From Flavobacterium crocinum (GTDB taxonomy: Bacteria; Bacteroidota; Bacteroidia; Flavobacteriales; Flavobacteriaceae): DNA of 64,000 nt. Under the pieces are notes generated by a model that was given only the letters and a program-made list of their open reading frames with translations, was not told the origin of the DNA and did no database searches. Shown here piece by piece: positions 47,384-56,530 of the stretch. Position 1 is the stretch's first letter. Each line of letters begins with the position of its first letter. The DNA lies in NCBI RefSeq assembly GCF_003122385.1, contig NZ_CP029255.1, positions 2,356,001 to 2,420,000 of the forward strand, given 5' to 3'. The translations under genes and the position numbers were made by a program.

Positions 47384-48523
47384 ATGAAAAGTACAATCTT
47401 AAAATCAGGTTTAGCCGGATTAGCATTGCTGACCGTACTGAATTCCTGTTCGAAGAAAGAAGAAGGATTCACGATTAATGGTACAATCGCCGGTTTAGAA
47501 AAAGGAACAGTTTATCTGGAAAACACAGATGAAAAAGGAAACAAAAAAATTGTGGATTCAGCAGAAATTAAGCCGGGAGGAATTTTTACTCTTACAGGAA
47601 AAGTTTCAGAGCCACTTTTGCATACTGTTAAGCTAAAAGGAGAAGAATACGGTGCGTTTTTTCTTTTGTCTAATGAAGATATAAAAGTTGAAGCGCATAA
47701 AGATTCTATTTTTAAAGCTAAAGTAAGTGGCGCAACTCAAAATGATATTTACAAATCATATTACGATAATGAGTTCAAAAAAATACAAAATATCGCAGGT
47801 CCAATTTATAAATTATCTGATTCGTTAACGCAGAACGGAAAAGTAAAATTAAGTGCAGAACAAAAAACTGCAATGGACAAAAAATGGAAAGATCTCCAAA
47901 CTTTAGCGGATGATTTAACCGATAAATTTATTCGAAATAACAAAGATAAAATTGCTGGAGCTTTAGTAATTAGCGACAGAATTGTGTCTTATGGAACACC
48001 AGAACAGGTAAAAATGTATTACGCAGTTTTAACTCCGGAAATACAGAAATCAGTTTATGGAAAACAATTAAAAGCAACAATTGATCTTAATGACAAAACG
48101 GCTATTGGTGCGACAGCGTTGGATTTTTCTCAAACAGATGTAAACGGTAAAACGGTAAAACTTTCAGATTACAAAGGGAAATATGTTTTGGTTGATTTCT
48201 GGGCTTCGTGGTGTGGACCATGCCGAAAAGAAAATCCAAATGTGGTTGTAGCTTACAAAACATACCATGACAAAGGATTTGATGTTTTAGGCGTTTCTTT
48301 GGATGATAAAAAGAATCTTTGGGAAAAAGCCATCGAAAAAGACGGATTAACCTGGACACATGTTTCAGATTTAAAAGGATGGCAAAATGAAGCCGCTGTT
48401 TTATACGGTGTAAAAATGGTTCCAACCAACTACTTAATTGGCCCTGACGGAAAAATCGTTGCCAAAAATCTTAGAGAAGCTGAACTTCAGTCTAAATTGA
48501 AGGAAATTTTCAGTAAATCTTAA
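47384..48523 (+). CDS. TlpA-like thioredoxin lipoprotein with DUF4369 domain, 2
   Basis: The 379-residue lipoprotein (LNSCSKKE) has the same domain order as the gene before it: DUF4369 (about 30-115), a helical linker and a thioredoxin domain. The active site is WCGPC, Cys277 and Cys280, in VLVDFWASWCGPCRKENPNV, differing from WCAPC of the paralogue. The two proteins are clearly related yet diverged, and one is soluble and one anchored. Both could reduce the same imported disulfide substrate at different places, by inference. Confidence 0.93.
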   Translation: MKSTILKSGLAGLALLTVLNSCSKKEEGFTINGTIAGLEKGTVYLENTDEKGNKKIVDSAEIKPGGIFTLTGKVSEPLLHTVKLKGEEYGAFFLLSNEDIKVEAHKDSIFKAKVSGATQNDIYKSYYDNEFKKIQNIAGPIYKLSDSLTQNGKVKLSAEQKTAMDKKWKDLQTLADDLTDKFIRNNKDKIAGALVISDRIVSYGTPEQVKMYYAVLTPEIQKSVYGKQLKATIDLNDKTAIGATALDFSQTDVNGKTVKLSDYKGKYVLVDFWASWCGPCRKENPNVVVAYKTYHDKGFDVLGVSLDDKKNLWEKAIEKDGLTWTHVSDLKGWQNEAAVLYGVKMVPTNYLIGPDGKIVAKNLREAELQSKLKEIFSKS

Positions 48524-48539
48524 ATTAGTTCACAGTCTT

Positions 48540-48610
48540 CAGTATTTAGTGTTCAGTCTCATTTCGGTCAAAGTTTTCAATTCTGGAGTGAGACTGAACA
48601 CTAAATACTG
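48540..48610. repeat. 22-bp-arm hairpin between tlpA and M16 genes
   Basis: CAGTATTTAGTGTTCAGTCT (from 48540) has a perfect 22-base complement ending at 48610. It fills most of the 126-base spacer. Confidence 0.85.
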
Positions 48611-48649
48611 AAAAACGGAACACTCTAATAAATTCTCAATCACAAAAAA

Positions 48650-51442
48650 ATGAAAAAATACATCTTTCTGGGCTATTGCTCATTAGCTTTCTGTACCCTT
48701 ATTTCAGCGCAGAATAAATCAGTTAATTTTAAGAAAATCAAAGAATTAGGTGGAATAGAGGAATATTTATACCAGCCAAACGGTATGAGCGTACTGCTTT
48801 TACAAGACAATGCTTCTCCGGTTGCAACGGTACAAATTGTATATCGCGTAGGCTCTAAACATGAAGTTTTAGGAAATACAGGATCGACTCACCTTTTGGA
48901 GCATTTAATGTTTAAAGGAACACCGACTTTCAACAAAAAAAATGGAAATACAATTACTGATGTTTTGCAAAATACAGGAGCACAATTAAACGCCACAACC
49001 TGGTACGATCGTACAAACTATTTTGAAACCCTGCCAAGTGATAAAATCGAACTGGCACTTCAGATCGAAGCAGACAGAATGCGTAATTCTCTTTTGACAA
49101 AAGAAGATAAAGAAGCCGAAATGACGGTGGTTCGCAACGAATTCGAAAGAGGAGAAAACAACCCAAACAGTTTACTGGACAAGGAAATCTGGGCTTCGGC
49201 ATATATTGCGCATCCTTATCATCATTCCACAATCGGATGGAAATCGGACATTGAAAAAGCACCAATTGAAGTTTTAAAGAATTTCTACAATACCTATTAC
49301 TGGCCGGATAATGCAACTTTGACGATTATTGGCGATTTTAGAAAAGAGAATGTTTTTGAGCTGATTGAAAAGTATTTCGGGAAAATTACAAAAGCACCAC
49401 ATGTAATGCCTCAGCCATACACAGAAGAGCCTCAACAGTACGGTCCGCGTAAAATTGTAGTTAGAAAACCTGGAGAATTAGGCGTTGTCAACAAAGCATA
49501 CAAAATTCCGGGTGCTTTGCACGAAGATCTTCCTGCTTTGGGAATTTTGGCACAAATTATTGGTAATGGTCCATCAGCTATTTTGAACAAAACTTTTGTA
49601 GATACTCGTTTGGGAATTTATTCTTATGCGAGCGCAACAGAGTTTAAAGAAGTAGGATTATTTACAATTGGAGTTGGATTTCCTACTACTTCAAAACACG
49701 AAGATATTGATGCTAAAATCAGTGAAGTAGTGGCAAAAATTCAGAAAGAAGGTGTTACTCAGGACGAAGTAAATCGTGTCGTGGCAAAAATCAGTGCACA
49801 GACTGTTTTAGCAAGAGACGGTTCGGGCGTTATTGCTTCGGCTTTAAATGAAGCCATTGCAGCAGGAGACTGGACAGATTACGTTACAGGAGTTGACCGA
49901 CTGAAAAAAGTGACTCCAGCAGATGTCCTTCGCGTAGCCAATAAATATTTGGTTGAAGATCAAAGTACAACAGGTTATTTTATTCCGAAACAAGCCGGAG
50001 CTCAAAATGGAGCTACTGCTAAAGCAAACAATTTTACAGAAGAAAATGGTCCGTTTTATTACAGACATCCTGAAAATGAACACGATCATTCAGAAAGTAG
50101 TGTTTCAACTTCTTCTTCAACATTAGCTACAGCTGTAGAAATTACGAAAACAGAAAATGTAGCAGAGAAATCGGCATCAGCTTATAAAAGAGAAAAAGTA
50201 GCAGGAATTGATGTGGTTTCAGTAAAAACCTCAGCCAAAGATTTTGTTACCGTTGCAGCGAGTATTTCATTAGGAAATTATGCAAGTGAAACTAAAAATG
50301 ATGTCATTCCAGCTTTGACAGCTTCTATGTTATCAAAAGGAACTACATTGAATGATAAGTTTAAATTTTCAGAAAAGCTTCAGAAATTAGGAGTGACATT
50401 AAATGTAAATGCTTCAACTTTCAAAATCAATATCGGATTTAAATGTTTGAAAAAAGATTTGGATCAGGTTGTTGCTTTATTGGCTGAAGAATTAAGAAAT
50501 CCTTTATTTGATGTTAAAGAGTTTGAAAACTTAAAACAGCAGTTTATCGGGAATACACAACAGGATTTAAACGATCCGGGAGAAAGAGGAAGCATTGCTT
50601 TATCTCAGTCTATTTATCCGAAAAACAATCCAAATTACAGTTTAAGTGTTGAAGAAAATATCGAAAATATTAAGAAAGCAACTTTGGATGAAGTAAAAGC
50701 TTTCCATAAAAAATATTTCGGACCGGCTTCAATGCGATTAGTAATTGTGGGAGATACAGAAGGAGCGAACTTAAATAATTCTTTAAAAAAGTCATTTAAA
50801 AACTGGAATGGAGGAGTTTCAGAAAAACTAAAATTTGAAGAAGCTTCAAAATCAAACTCAAAAACAGAAGTAGTAACGATTCCGGAAAAACCAAGTGCAG
50901 AATTATTCATTGGTCAGTTTACAGGTTTAAAAAGAGCCGATGTAGATTATATTCCGTTTTACATTGGAAATTATACTTTGGGAGCCGGATTTGCAGGACG
51001 TTTAATGCAGACTGTTCGCGACAATGATGGTTTGACTTATAACATTTCATCCGGAATTGGAGGAAATATTGAAACGGGCGGTTATTGGTTTGTAAACGCT
51101 TCTTTCAACCCGAATTTATTCCAAAAAGGTCTAGATGCGACAATGGTTCAGGTGGATAAATGGGTAAAAGACGGAATCACTGCTCAAGAATTGGAAAACA
51201 AGAAAACCAACCTAATCGGAAGTTTTAAAGTGGGAATGTCAACCACAAACGGAATGGCAAGAACAATTTTAAGTTTTATCGAAAGAGGACTGGAACCAAA
51301 TTATATCGAACAATATCCAAAAGACATTGAAAAAGCGACTTTGCAACAGGTTAATGATGCGATTAAAAAGTATGTTAAACTGGATAAAATGATCATTATT
51401 AAATCGGGTTCTCTGGATAAAGATGGACAGCCTTTGAAATAA
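48650..51442 (+). CDS. Two-domain M16 family zinc metallopeptidase
   Basis: The 930-residue protein has a signal peptide (ends near ISAQ) and two M16 halves. The N-terminal half carries the inverted zinc motif HLLEH (His81, Glu84, His85) and a downstream ligand near Glu164 (VVRNEFERGENN). The C-terminal half lacks a zinc motif, as expected of the inactive M16 half that closes the chamber. M16 peptidases take in and cut small peptides. A His-rich linker (HPENEHDHSES) separates the halves. Together with a RagB-like SusD this suggests peptide breakdown in the periplasm. Confidence 0.94.
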   Translation: MKKYIFLGYCSLAFCTLISAQNKSVNFKKIKELGGIEEYLYQPNGMSVLLLQDNASPVATVQIVYRVGSKHEVLGNTGSTHLLEHLMFKGTPTFNKKNGNTITDVLQNTGAQLNATTWYDRTNYFETLPSDKIELALQIEADRMRNSLLTKEDKEAEMTVVRNEFERGENNPNSLLDKEIWASAYIAHPYHHSTIGWKSDIEKAPIEVLKNFYNTYYWPDNATLTIIGDFRKENVFELIEKYFGKITKAPHVMPQPYTEEPQQYGPRKIVVRKPGELGVVNKAYKIPGALHEDLPALGILAQIIGNGPSAILNKTFVDTRLGIYSYASATEFKEVGLFTIGVGFPTTSKHEDIDAKISEVVAKIQKEGVTQDEVNRVVAKISAQTVLARDGSGVIASALNEAIAAGDWTDYVTGVDRLKKVTPADVLRVANKYLVEDQSTTGYFIPKQAGAQNGATAKANNFTEENGPFYYRHPENEHDHSESSVSTSSSTLATAVEITKTENVAEKSASAYKREKVAGIDVVSVKTSAKDFVTVAASISLGNYASETKNDVIPALTASMLSKGTTLNDKFKFSEKLQKLGVTLNVNASTFKINIGFKCLKKDLDQVVALLAEELRNPLFDVKEFENLKQQFIGNTQQDLNDPGERGSIALSQSIYPKNNPNYSLSVEENIENIKKATLDEVKAFHKKYFGPASMRLVIVGDTEGANLNNSLKKSFKNWNGGVSEKLKFEEASKSNSKTEVVTIPEKPSAELFIGQFTGLKRADVDYIPFYIGNYTLGAGFAGRLMQTVRDNDGLTYNISSGIGGNIETGGYWFVNASFNPNLFQKGLDATMVQVDKWVKDGITAQELENKKTNLIGSFKVGMSTTNGMARTILSFIERGLEPNYIEQYPKDIEKATLQQVNDAIKKYVKLDKMIIIKSGSLDKDGQPLK

Positions 51443-51464
51443 GTGTTCAGTGGTCTTTAGTGTT

Positions 51465-51548
51465 CAGTGTTCAGGTTTTTAGTGGTCAGTACTGTCAAAC
51501 TTTGACAAAGTTCAATTTTCCAACTGACCACTAAAAACCTGAACACTG
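51465..51548. repeat. 26-bp-arm hairpin after the M16 gene
   Basis: CAGTGTTCAGGTTTTTAGTG (from 51465) has a perfect 26-base complement at 51523-51548. The loop contains the palindrome AACTTTGACAAAGTT (51498-51512), the same word as the hairpin before tal. Confidence 0.85.
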
Positions 51549-51625
51549 ACCACTAAAAAAAAGTCTTCCAATATCTTCATTTTAAAATCTGAATTAGTAA
51601 GCCAAATTTTAAGGGAAAGACTTTC

Positions 51626-51655
51626 AAGAGCTGTTTAAAAGCAGCTCTTTTTTTT
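51626..51655 (+). terminator. Intrinsic terminator just before dsbD
   Basis: AAGAGCTG (51626-51633) pairs with CAGCTCTT (51642-51649) and runs into eight T. The dsbD start codon is only 20 bases further, so the hairpin either ends the M16 transcript or tunes read-through. Confidence 0.75.
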
Positions 51656-51674
51656 AAATCAAATCAAAAAAACA

Positions 51675-53690
51675 ATGAAAAATATAGTAATAACATTGCT
51701 GTTACTTTTTTCTGCAAGTACGTTTGCCCAGATGTACAATCCGGTAAAATGGTCAACATCAGTAGAAAAAGTATCAGATAAAGAATATATCTTAAAAGCC
51801 AAAGCCGTAATACAATCCGGTTGGCATTTGTATGGACAATATATCGAAGAAGGCGGACCTTCGAGAACTGCCTTTACCTTCAAAAATACCAGTAAAAAAT
51901 TCGAGCTTGTTGGAAAAACGACTGAAGAAAAAGGGCATGAAGTGGTAGATAAAATCTTCGATATGAAAATCAAATATTTTGAGGATAAAGCACTTTTTAC
52001 ACAGAAAATAAAACTGACTTCAGAAGGTCTTTCGAGTGTTGACGGAGAGGTAGAATTTATGGTTTGCGATGATAGCAACTGTTTACCGCCAACGACTGAA
52101 GAATTAGTGTTTAAAATTCCGGCAGAAAAGAAAACCGCTGCTGAAGAAACTGCAGAAGTAAAAAAAGATTCCGCAATTACTGAAGAAGTAACTTTGGTAA
52201 AAGCAGTTGATAAAGAAGAAAAAACGGAGCAATCAGTTCCTGCAGAAGCGCCGAAAAAAGATGGACAAAGAGGATTACTGACTATATTTATTTTAGCTTT
52301 TTTATCCGGTTTTGCAGCTTTGCTGACACCTTGTGTTTTTCCAATGATTCCGATGACAGTAAGTTATTTTACGAAACAAAGTAAGACGAAAGCAGCAGGA
52401 ATCAGAAATGCCATGATTTATGGTTTTTCAATTGTAATTATTTATGTTTTATTAGGTTCTATTGTAACAGCTGTTTTTGGTGCAGATTCTCTAAATGCGC
52501 TTTCAACAAACGTGTGGTTCAATCTGATTTTCTTTATTTTATTGGTGGTTTTCGCCTGCTCGTTTTTAGGTGCTTTCGAAATTATGCTTCCTAATGCATT
52601 AGCCAATAAAGTCGATTCCCAGGCCGATAAAGGAGGACTGATTGGGATTTTCTTTATGGCATTGGCTTTAGCCATAGTATCTTTTTCTTGTACGGGACCA
52701 ATTGTAGGAACCTTATTGGTTGAAGCTGCTTCAAAAGGCGGAATTGCACCAATTGTTGGCATGTTAGGATTTTCAATTGCAATTGCACTTCCGTTTTCAT
52801 TATTTGCTGCTTTTCCGGGCTGGTTAAATGCATTGCCAAAATCAGGCGGATGGCTGAATACTGTAAAAGTGGTTTTAGGATTTTTAGAACTGGCTTTGGC
52901 TTTCAAATTTTTATCCAATGCCGATTTAGTTTTACAATTACACTGGTTAGAAAGAGAAACTTTCTTAGCAATCTGGATTGCCGTTTTTGGAATGCTGGCT
53001 TTTTATCTGTTTGGAAAAATCACTTTACCACATGATTCTCCATTAAATCATATTTCTGTCGGAAGATTAGGTTTCGGATTAATCGTTTTAAGTTTCACAA
53101 TTTACTTGATTCCGGGACTTTGGGGAGCGCCTTTAAAATTAATCAGCGGATTCCCGCCGCCAATGCAGTACAGCGAATCCCCAAACGGATTGGGTGTTTC
53201 CGGAAATTCTGAATTAAAAATAACAGGTTCACTTCCGGAAGGAGCAGAGCATGGCCCGCAGAATATCGTCACTTTTCATGATTATGACAAAGGAATGGAA
53301 TATGCTAAAAAACAGGGAAAACCGGTTTTATTGGATTTCACAGGATATGCCTGTGTAAACTGCCGAAAAATGGAAGAACTGGTTTGGTCTGATCCTAAAG
53401 TTTTAGGAGTTTTAAACAACGATGTGGTGTTGATTTCGCTTTATGTGGATGACAAAAAAGAACTGCCGGAAAGCGAGCAATATGTTTCTGAAACTACAGG
53501 AAAAAAGATTAAAACCATTGGTAATAAATGGAGCGATTTACAGATTAAAACTTACAAGGCAAATGCGCAGCCATTCTATGTAATTGTAGATCACAGCAGC
53601 AATTCGTTGACTGAAACCTCAGCTTACAATCCTGATATTACAGAATATTACAACTGGCTGCAAAGCGGGATTAAAAACTTTAAAAAATAA
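51675..53690 (+). CDS. dsbD: DsbD-like thiol:disulfide interchange protein
   Basis: The 671-residue protein carries electrons from the cytoplasm to periplasmic thiol proteins. After a signal peptide (FAQ) comes an N-terminal DsbD domain with Cys131 and Cys136 (VCDDSNCLPP), a charged linker, a membrane core of about eight helices with Cys220 (LTPCVFPMIPMT) and Cys339 (SFSCTGPIVG), and a C-terminal thioredoxin domain with Cys560 and Cys563 (YACVNC). All three cysteine pairs are complete. The two TlpA-like proteins encoded upstream are plausible partners. General cytochrome c maturation is an alternative role. Confidence 0.94.
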   Translation: MKNIVITLLLLFSASTFAQMYNPVKWSTSVEKVSDKEYILKAKAVIQSGWHLYGQYIEEGGPSRTAFTFKNTSKKFELVGKTTEEKGHEVVDKIFDMKIKYFEDKALFTQKIKLTSEGLSSVDGEVEFMVCDDSNCLPPTTEELVFKIPAEKKTAAEETAEVKKDSAITEEVTLVKAVDKEEKTEQSVPAEAPKKDGQRGLLTIFILAFLSGFAALLTPCVFPMIPMTVSYFTKQSKTKAAGIRNAMIYGFSIVIIYVLLGSIVTAVFGADSLNALSTNVWFNLIFFILLVVFACSFLGAFEIMLPNALANKVDSQADKGGLIGIFFMALALAIVSFSCTGPIVGTLLVEAASKGGIAPIVGMLGFSIAIALPFSLFAAFPGWLNALPKSGGWLNTVKVVLGFLELALAFKFLSNADLVLQLHWLERETFLAIWIAVFGMLAFYLFGKITLPHDSPLNHISVGRLGFGLIVLSFTIYLIPGLWGAPLKLISGFPPPMQYSESPNGLGVSGNSELKITGSLPEGAEHGPQNIVTFHDYDKGMEYAKKQGKPVLLDFTGYACVNCRKMEELVWSDPKVLGVLNNDVVLISLYVDDKKELPESEQYVSETTGKKIKTIGNKWSDLQIKTYKANAQPFYVIVDHSSNSLTETSAYNPDITEYYNWLQSGIKNFKK

Positions 53691-53703
53691 ACCATTTTAA
53701 GAA

Positions 53704-55212
53704 ATGATAAACAAAATGGATACTATTTTGAAAATAAAACCAAGTGAATTGGAAAATTATTTTTCTGAATTCAGAGAAAATACAATTGGCGTAAATCACA
53801 GATTTGAATCGATTTACGGACAGCAGAATTTATTGTACGCAGATTGGATTGCCAGTGGAAGATTGTATTTTCCAATTGAAGATATTATGCTCCGTAAAAT
53901 TGGACCGATGATTGCCAATACGCATTCATTTTCCAGTCAGACCGGAAAAGCTTCTACCTATGCTTATCAATATGCGAGACAGTTAATTAAAAAACATGTT
54001 AATGCATCAGAATCAGATTGTTTAGTCGCAACAGGAACCGGAATGACCGCAGCTTTAAACAAGTTACAGCGTATTATGGGACTACGTTCTGAGGATAACA
54101 TTTACAGCGTAAAACTAAACTTTGATGACGAAAGACCTGTGGTTTTTATTACGCATATGGAACATCACTCCAATCAGGTGCCGTGGTATGAAACTATTGC
54201 GGATGTTGTGGTTTTACCTTGTGGAGAAAATAATTTAGTTGATCCAAAAATACTATCAGAAGAACTAAAAAAATATAAAAACAGACGACTTAAAATTGGT
54301 TCATTTACAGCCTGTTCGAATGTGACAGGAATTATTACGCCATATCATGAACTGGCTAAAATAATGCATCAGAACGGAGGCTATTGTTTTGTTGATTTTG
54401 CTGCTTCTGCACCGTATGTTCAGATTGATATGCATCCCGAAGATCCGGAACAGCAATTGGATGCCATTTTCTTTTCGCCTCATAAATTTCTTGGAGGCCC
54501 TGGAACTTGTGGAATTTTAGTTTTCAATGAAAAGCTTTACCAATCCAATTTTCCTGATAATCCGGGTGGAGGAAATGTAAAATGCACCAATCCTTGGGGA
54601 GAATATCATTATAGCGATGCCATCGAAGTAAAGGAAGACGGCGGAACTCCGGGATTTTTGCAGGTAATGCGAACCGCTTTATGTCTGGAACTGAAAGACA
54701 AAATGGAAGTGGAAAAAATGAAGAGCAGAGAAACAGAACTGCTTGATCTTTGTTTTTCTGAATTACAGAAAATTAAAGGAGTAACCATTTTAGGAGATTT
54801 AGAAACCGAAAGAATTGGCTGCGTTTCGTTTACTATTGAGAATATTCACTACAATTTAATGGTAAGACTTTTAAACGACAGATTCGGAATTCAGGTGCGT
54901 GGCGGCTGGTCGTGCGCGAGTACTTATGCGCATTATTTGCTGAATATTGATGAAGTAAAATCAGCTGCAATAACAAACGGAATCCTTCAGAAAAACTTAA
55001 CCGAAAAACCGGGCTGGGTTAGGGTTTCACTTCATCCGACAATGAAAAATGAAGAACTTTTATTTATTTGCAATGCTGTTGAACAAATTGTTTTAAATAT
55101 TCATGAATGGCAAAAAGCATATCAATACAATTCTGTAACTAATGAATTTGATAATCTTTTTACTAAAGAAACGATTGAAGAAGAAGTGAAGGAATGGTTT
55201 TCTTTTGATTAA
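53704..55212 (+). CDS. Class V PLP-dependent aminotransferase / cysteine-desulfurase-like
   Basis: The 502-residue protein is a fold-type I PLP enzyme of class V. The cofactor Lys261 lies in FFSPHKFLGGPGTCG, with THMEHHSNQVPWYE and SFTACSNVTGI upstream and RGGWSCA downstream, as in SufS, Csd and isopenicillin-N epimerase relatives. No signal peptide, so it acts in the cytoplasm. It starts 14 bases after dsbD (a second Met is five codons in, 53716) and ends the operon. It may take sulfur or amino groups from amino acids freed by the upstream peptidase; this is inferred. Confidence 0.88.
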   Translation: MINKMDTILKIKPSELENYFSEFRENTIGVNHRFESIYGQQNLLYADWIASGRLYFPIEDIMLRKIGPMIANTHSFSSQTGKASTYAYQYARQLIKKHVNASESDCLVATGTGMTAALNKLQRIMGLRSEDNIYSVKLNFDDERPVVFITHMEHHSNQVPWYETIADVVVLPCGENNLVDPKILSEELKKYKNRRLKIGSFTACSNVTGIITPYHELAKIMHQNGGYCFVDFAASAPYVQIDMHPEDPEQQLDAIFFSPHKFLGGPGTCGILVFNEKLYQSNFPDNPGGGNVKCTNPWGEYHYSDAIEVKEDGGTPGFLQVMRTALCLELKDKMEVEKMKSRETELLDLCFSELQKIKGVTILGDLETERIGCVSFTIENIHYNLMVRLLNDRFGIQVRGGWSCASTYAHYLLNIDEVKSAAITNGILQKNLTEKPGWVRVSLHPTMKNEELLFICNAVEQIVLNIHEWQKAYQYNSVTNEFDNLFTKETIEEEVKEWFSFD

Positions 55213-55226
55213 AAAACAAAAAATAA

Positions 55227-55262
55227 AACCTCCAAAGTCAGATGATTTTGGAGGTTGTTTTT
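55227..55262. terminator. Terminator after the aminotransferase gene
   Basis: AACCTCCAAA (55227-55236) pairs with TTTGGAGGTT (55247-55256), followed by a T-rich run and preceded by A-rich sequence. It can serve both the plus-strand operon and the convergent minus-strand gene. Confidence 0.82.
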
Positions 55263-55264
55263 TG

Positions 55265-56182
55265 TTACAGTTTCAAGTCGTAACGTTCTTCATTGAACGT
55301 TTTTCCCCATTCCTGTACTTCCTCAGATGATGTAAGCCTGAAACCTGCCAGTTTATACATTTCAAGCGCTTTATCCTGAAGATTGGTTGTAAGCAGGAAT
55401 ACATTTTTAAATTTCTGTTCTCTACAAAAAGTCACGGCGTCAGTTAAGAGTCTTTTTCCGATTCCGAGACCTCTAAAAGCAGGATCCAGTAGAAACCATC
55501 TCAATTGTGCTTCATTTTCCGGTTGATGCTGAATTGCAATACAGCCCACAATTTTATTGTTGTATTCTGCCATCCAGATTCGGTCATTTTCAGAATCGTA
55601 ATTTTCTAAGAAATGGTAAAAAGTCTTGATTACATATTTTTCAAAATCAGTAGAAAAATGAGATTCATTTCCATAAATATATCCGTGAAGATAAATGATG
55701 TATCCAATATCGCCGGGATTAATGTTATGACGGTACGAAATTTCATGACGTTCTATTTTATTTTCGGTCAAAAGATTTCTAACCTTTTGCATAGAACTGA
55801 CTAACATATCTTTTTCAGTAAAATTCAGTTTTTCAATTTTATTCTCTATTAGCTTTTCAGATTTAGCGTTTAAAGAACTCAACAACTCATTCCCTGACTC
55901 GCTCAATTTGATATTAAACGCTCTTTTATCTATTTCTGAAGAAACTCTGATTATGAGATTTTCTTTTAAAAATCGCTTCAGGATTCTGCTTAAATAACCT
56001 TTATCCAGATTTAAAATATCGGTTAGTTTTTGGGCTGTTATAATTTTGTTTTCACTAATCTCATATAAGATTCGAACTTCTGTCAGTGAATAATTACTAT
56101 CCAGATAATGCTGATTTAAGAGGTCTAAATGCGCAGTATAAAAACGATTAAAACTTCTGATTTTTGAAGTTGGAGTATTCAT
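55265..56182 (-). CDS. MarR-type HTH and GNAT acetyltransferase fusion
   Basis: The 305-residue protein joins a MarR-like winged helix (about 1-140, with ITAQKLTDILNLDKGYLSRI) to a GNAT acetyltransferase (about 148-305, with the acetyl-CoA loop LLDPAFRGLGIGKRLL). This fusion is widespread and is usually annotated as an HTH-containing GNAT acetyltransferase. I chose the Met at 56182 because the upstream extension (to 56236) is hydrophobic and lies in the likely promoter. The target is unknown. It is convergent with the aminotransferase operon. Confidence 0.9.
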   Translation of the reverse strand: MNTPTSKIRSFNRFYTAHLDLLNQHYLDSNYSLTEVRILYEISENKIITAQKLTDILNLDKGYLSRILKRFLKENLIIRVSSEIDKRAFNIKLSESGNELLSSLNAKSEKLIENKIEKLNFTEKDMLVSSMQKVRNLLTENKIERHEISYRHNINPGDIGYIIYLHGYIYGNESHFSTDFEKYVIKTFYHFLENYDSENDRIWMAEYNNKIVGCIAIQHQPENEAQLRWFLLDPAFRGLGIGKRLLTDAVTFCREQKFKNVFLLTTNLQDKALEMYKLAGFRLTSSEEVQEWGKTFNEERYDLKL

Positions 56183-56530
56183 AGTTTTATATTGTATTGT
56201 TGATGCAAATATAAAAAAAATAGTTGCTTTTGTCAACTAATTAAAAGTTTTTAATAGATTTAACAACAAGAAATTGCAAACAAAAAAAGGAATTGATAAA
56301 ATTCTTCCCTCTGATGTGAGCGTTTCACTTGGGTAGATAGTAAGGCTTTACCAGAAAAACAATTCTTATAGATTAGAATAATAATCATTATTTTTGAGCC
56401 TTAAAAAATATAATAAATAGGATGTTTTAAATGATTTTATGCTGTAGTCCGTTTTTAATTTCTTAACGGTTTATTATAATAGTAAACTTATTTCAAAAAT
56501 ATTTCTATCTCAAAACCAAACTAAACTAAC
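56183..56530. other. Non-coding gap before ribB
   Basis: The 348-base gap is AT-rich. I looked for an FMN riboswitch because ribB follows and did not find its conserved core. A small GTGAGCGTTTCAC hairpin lies near 56317. No coding sequence is supported. Confidence 0.5.

Noticed and set aside
56183..56530. FMN riboswitch in front of ribB
   Set aside because: The gap lacks the conserved FMN-riboswitch core blocks; only a small GTGAGCGTTTCAC hairpin is present.
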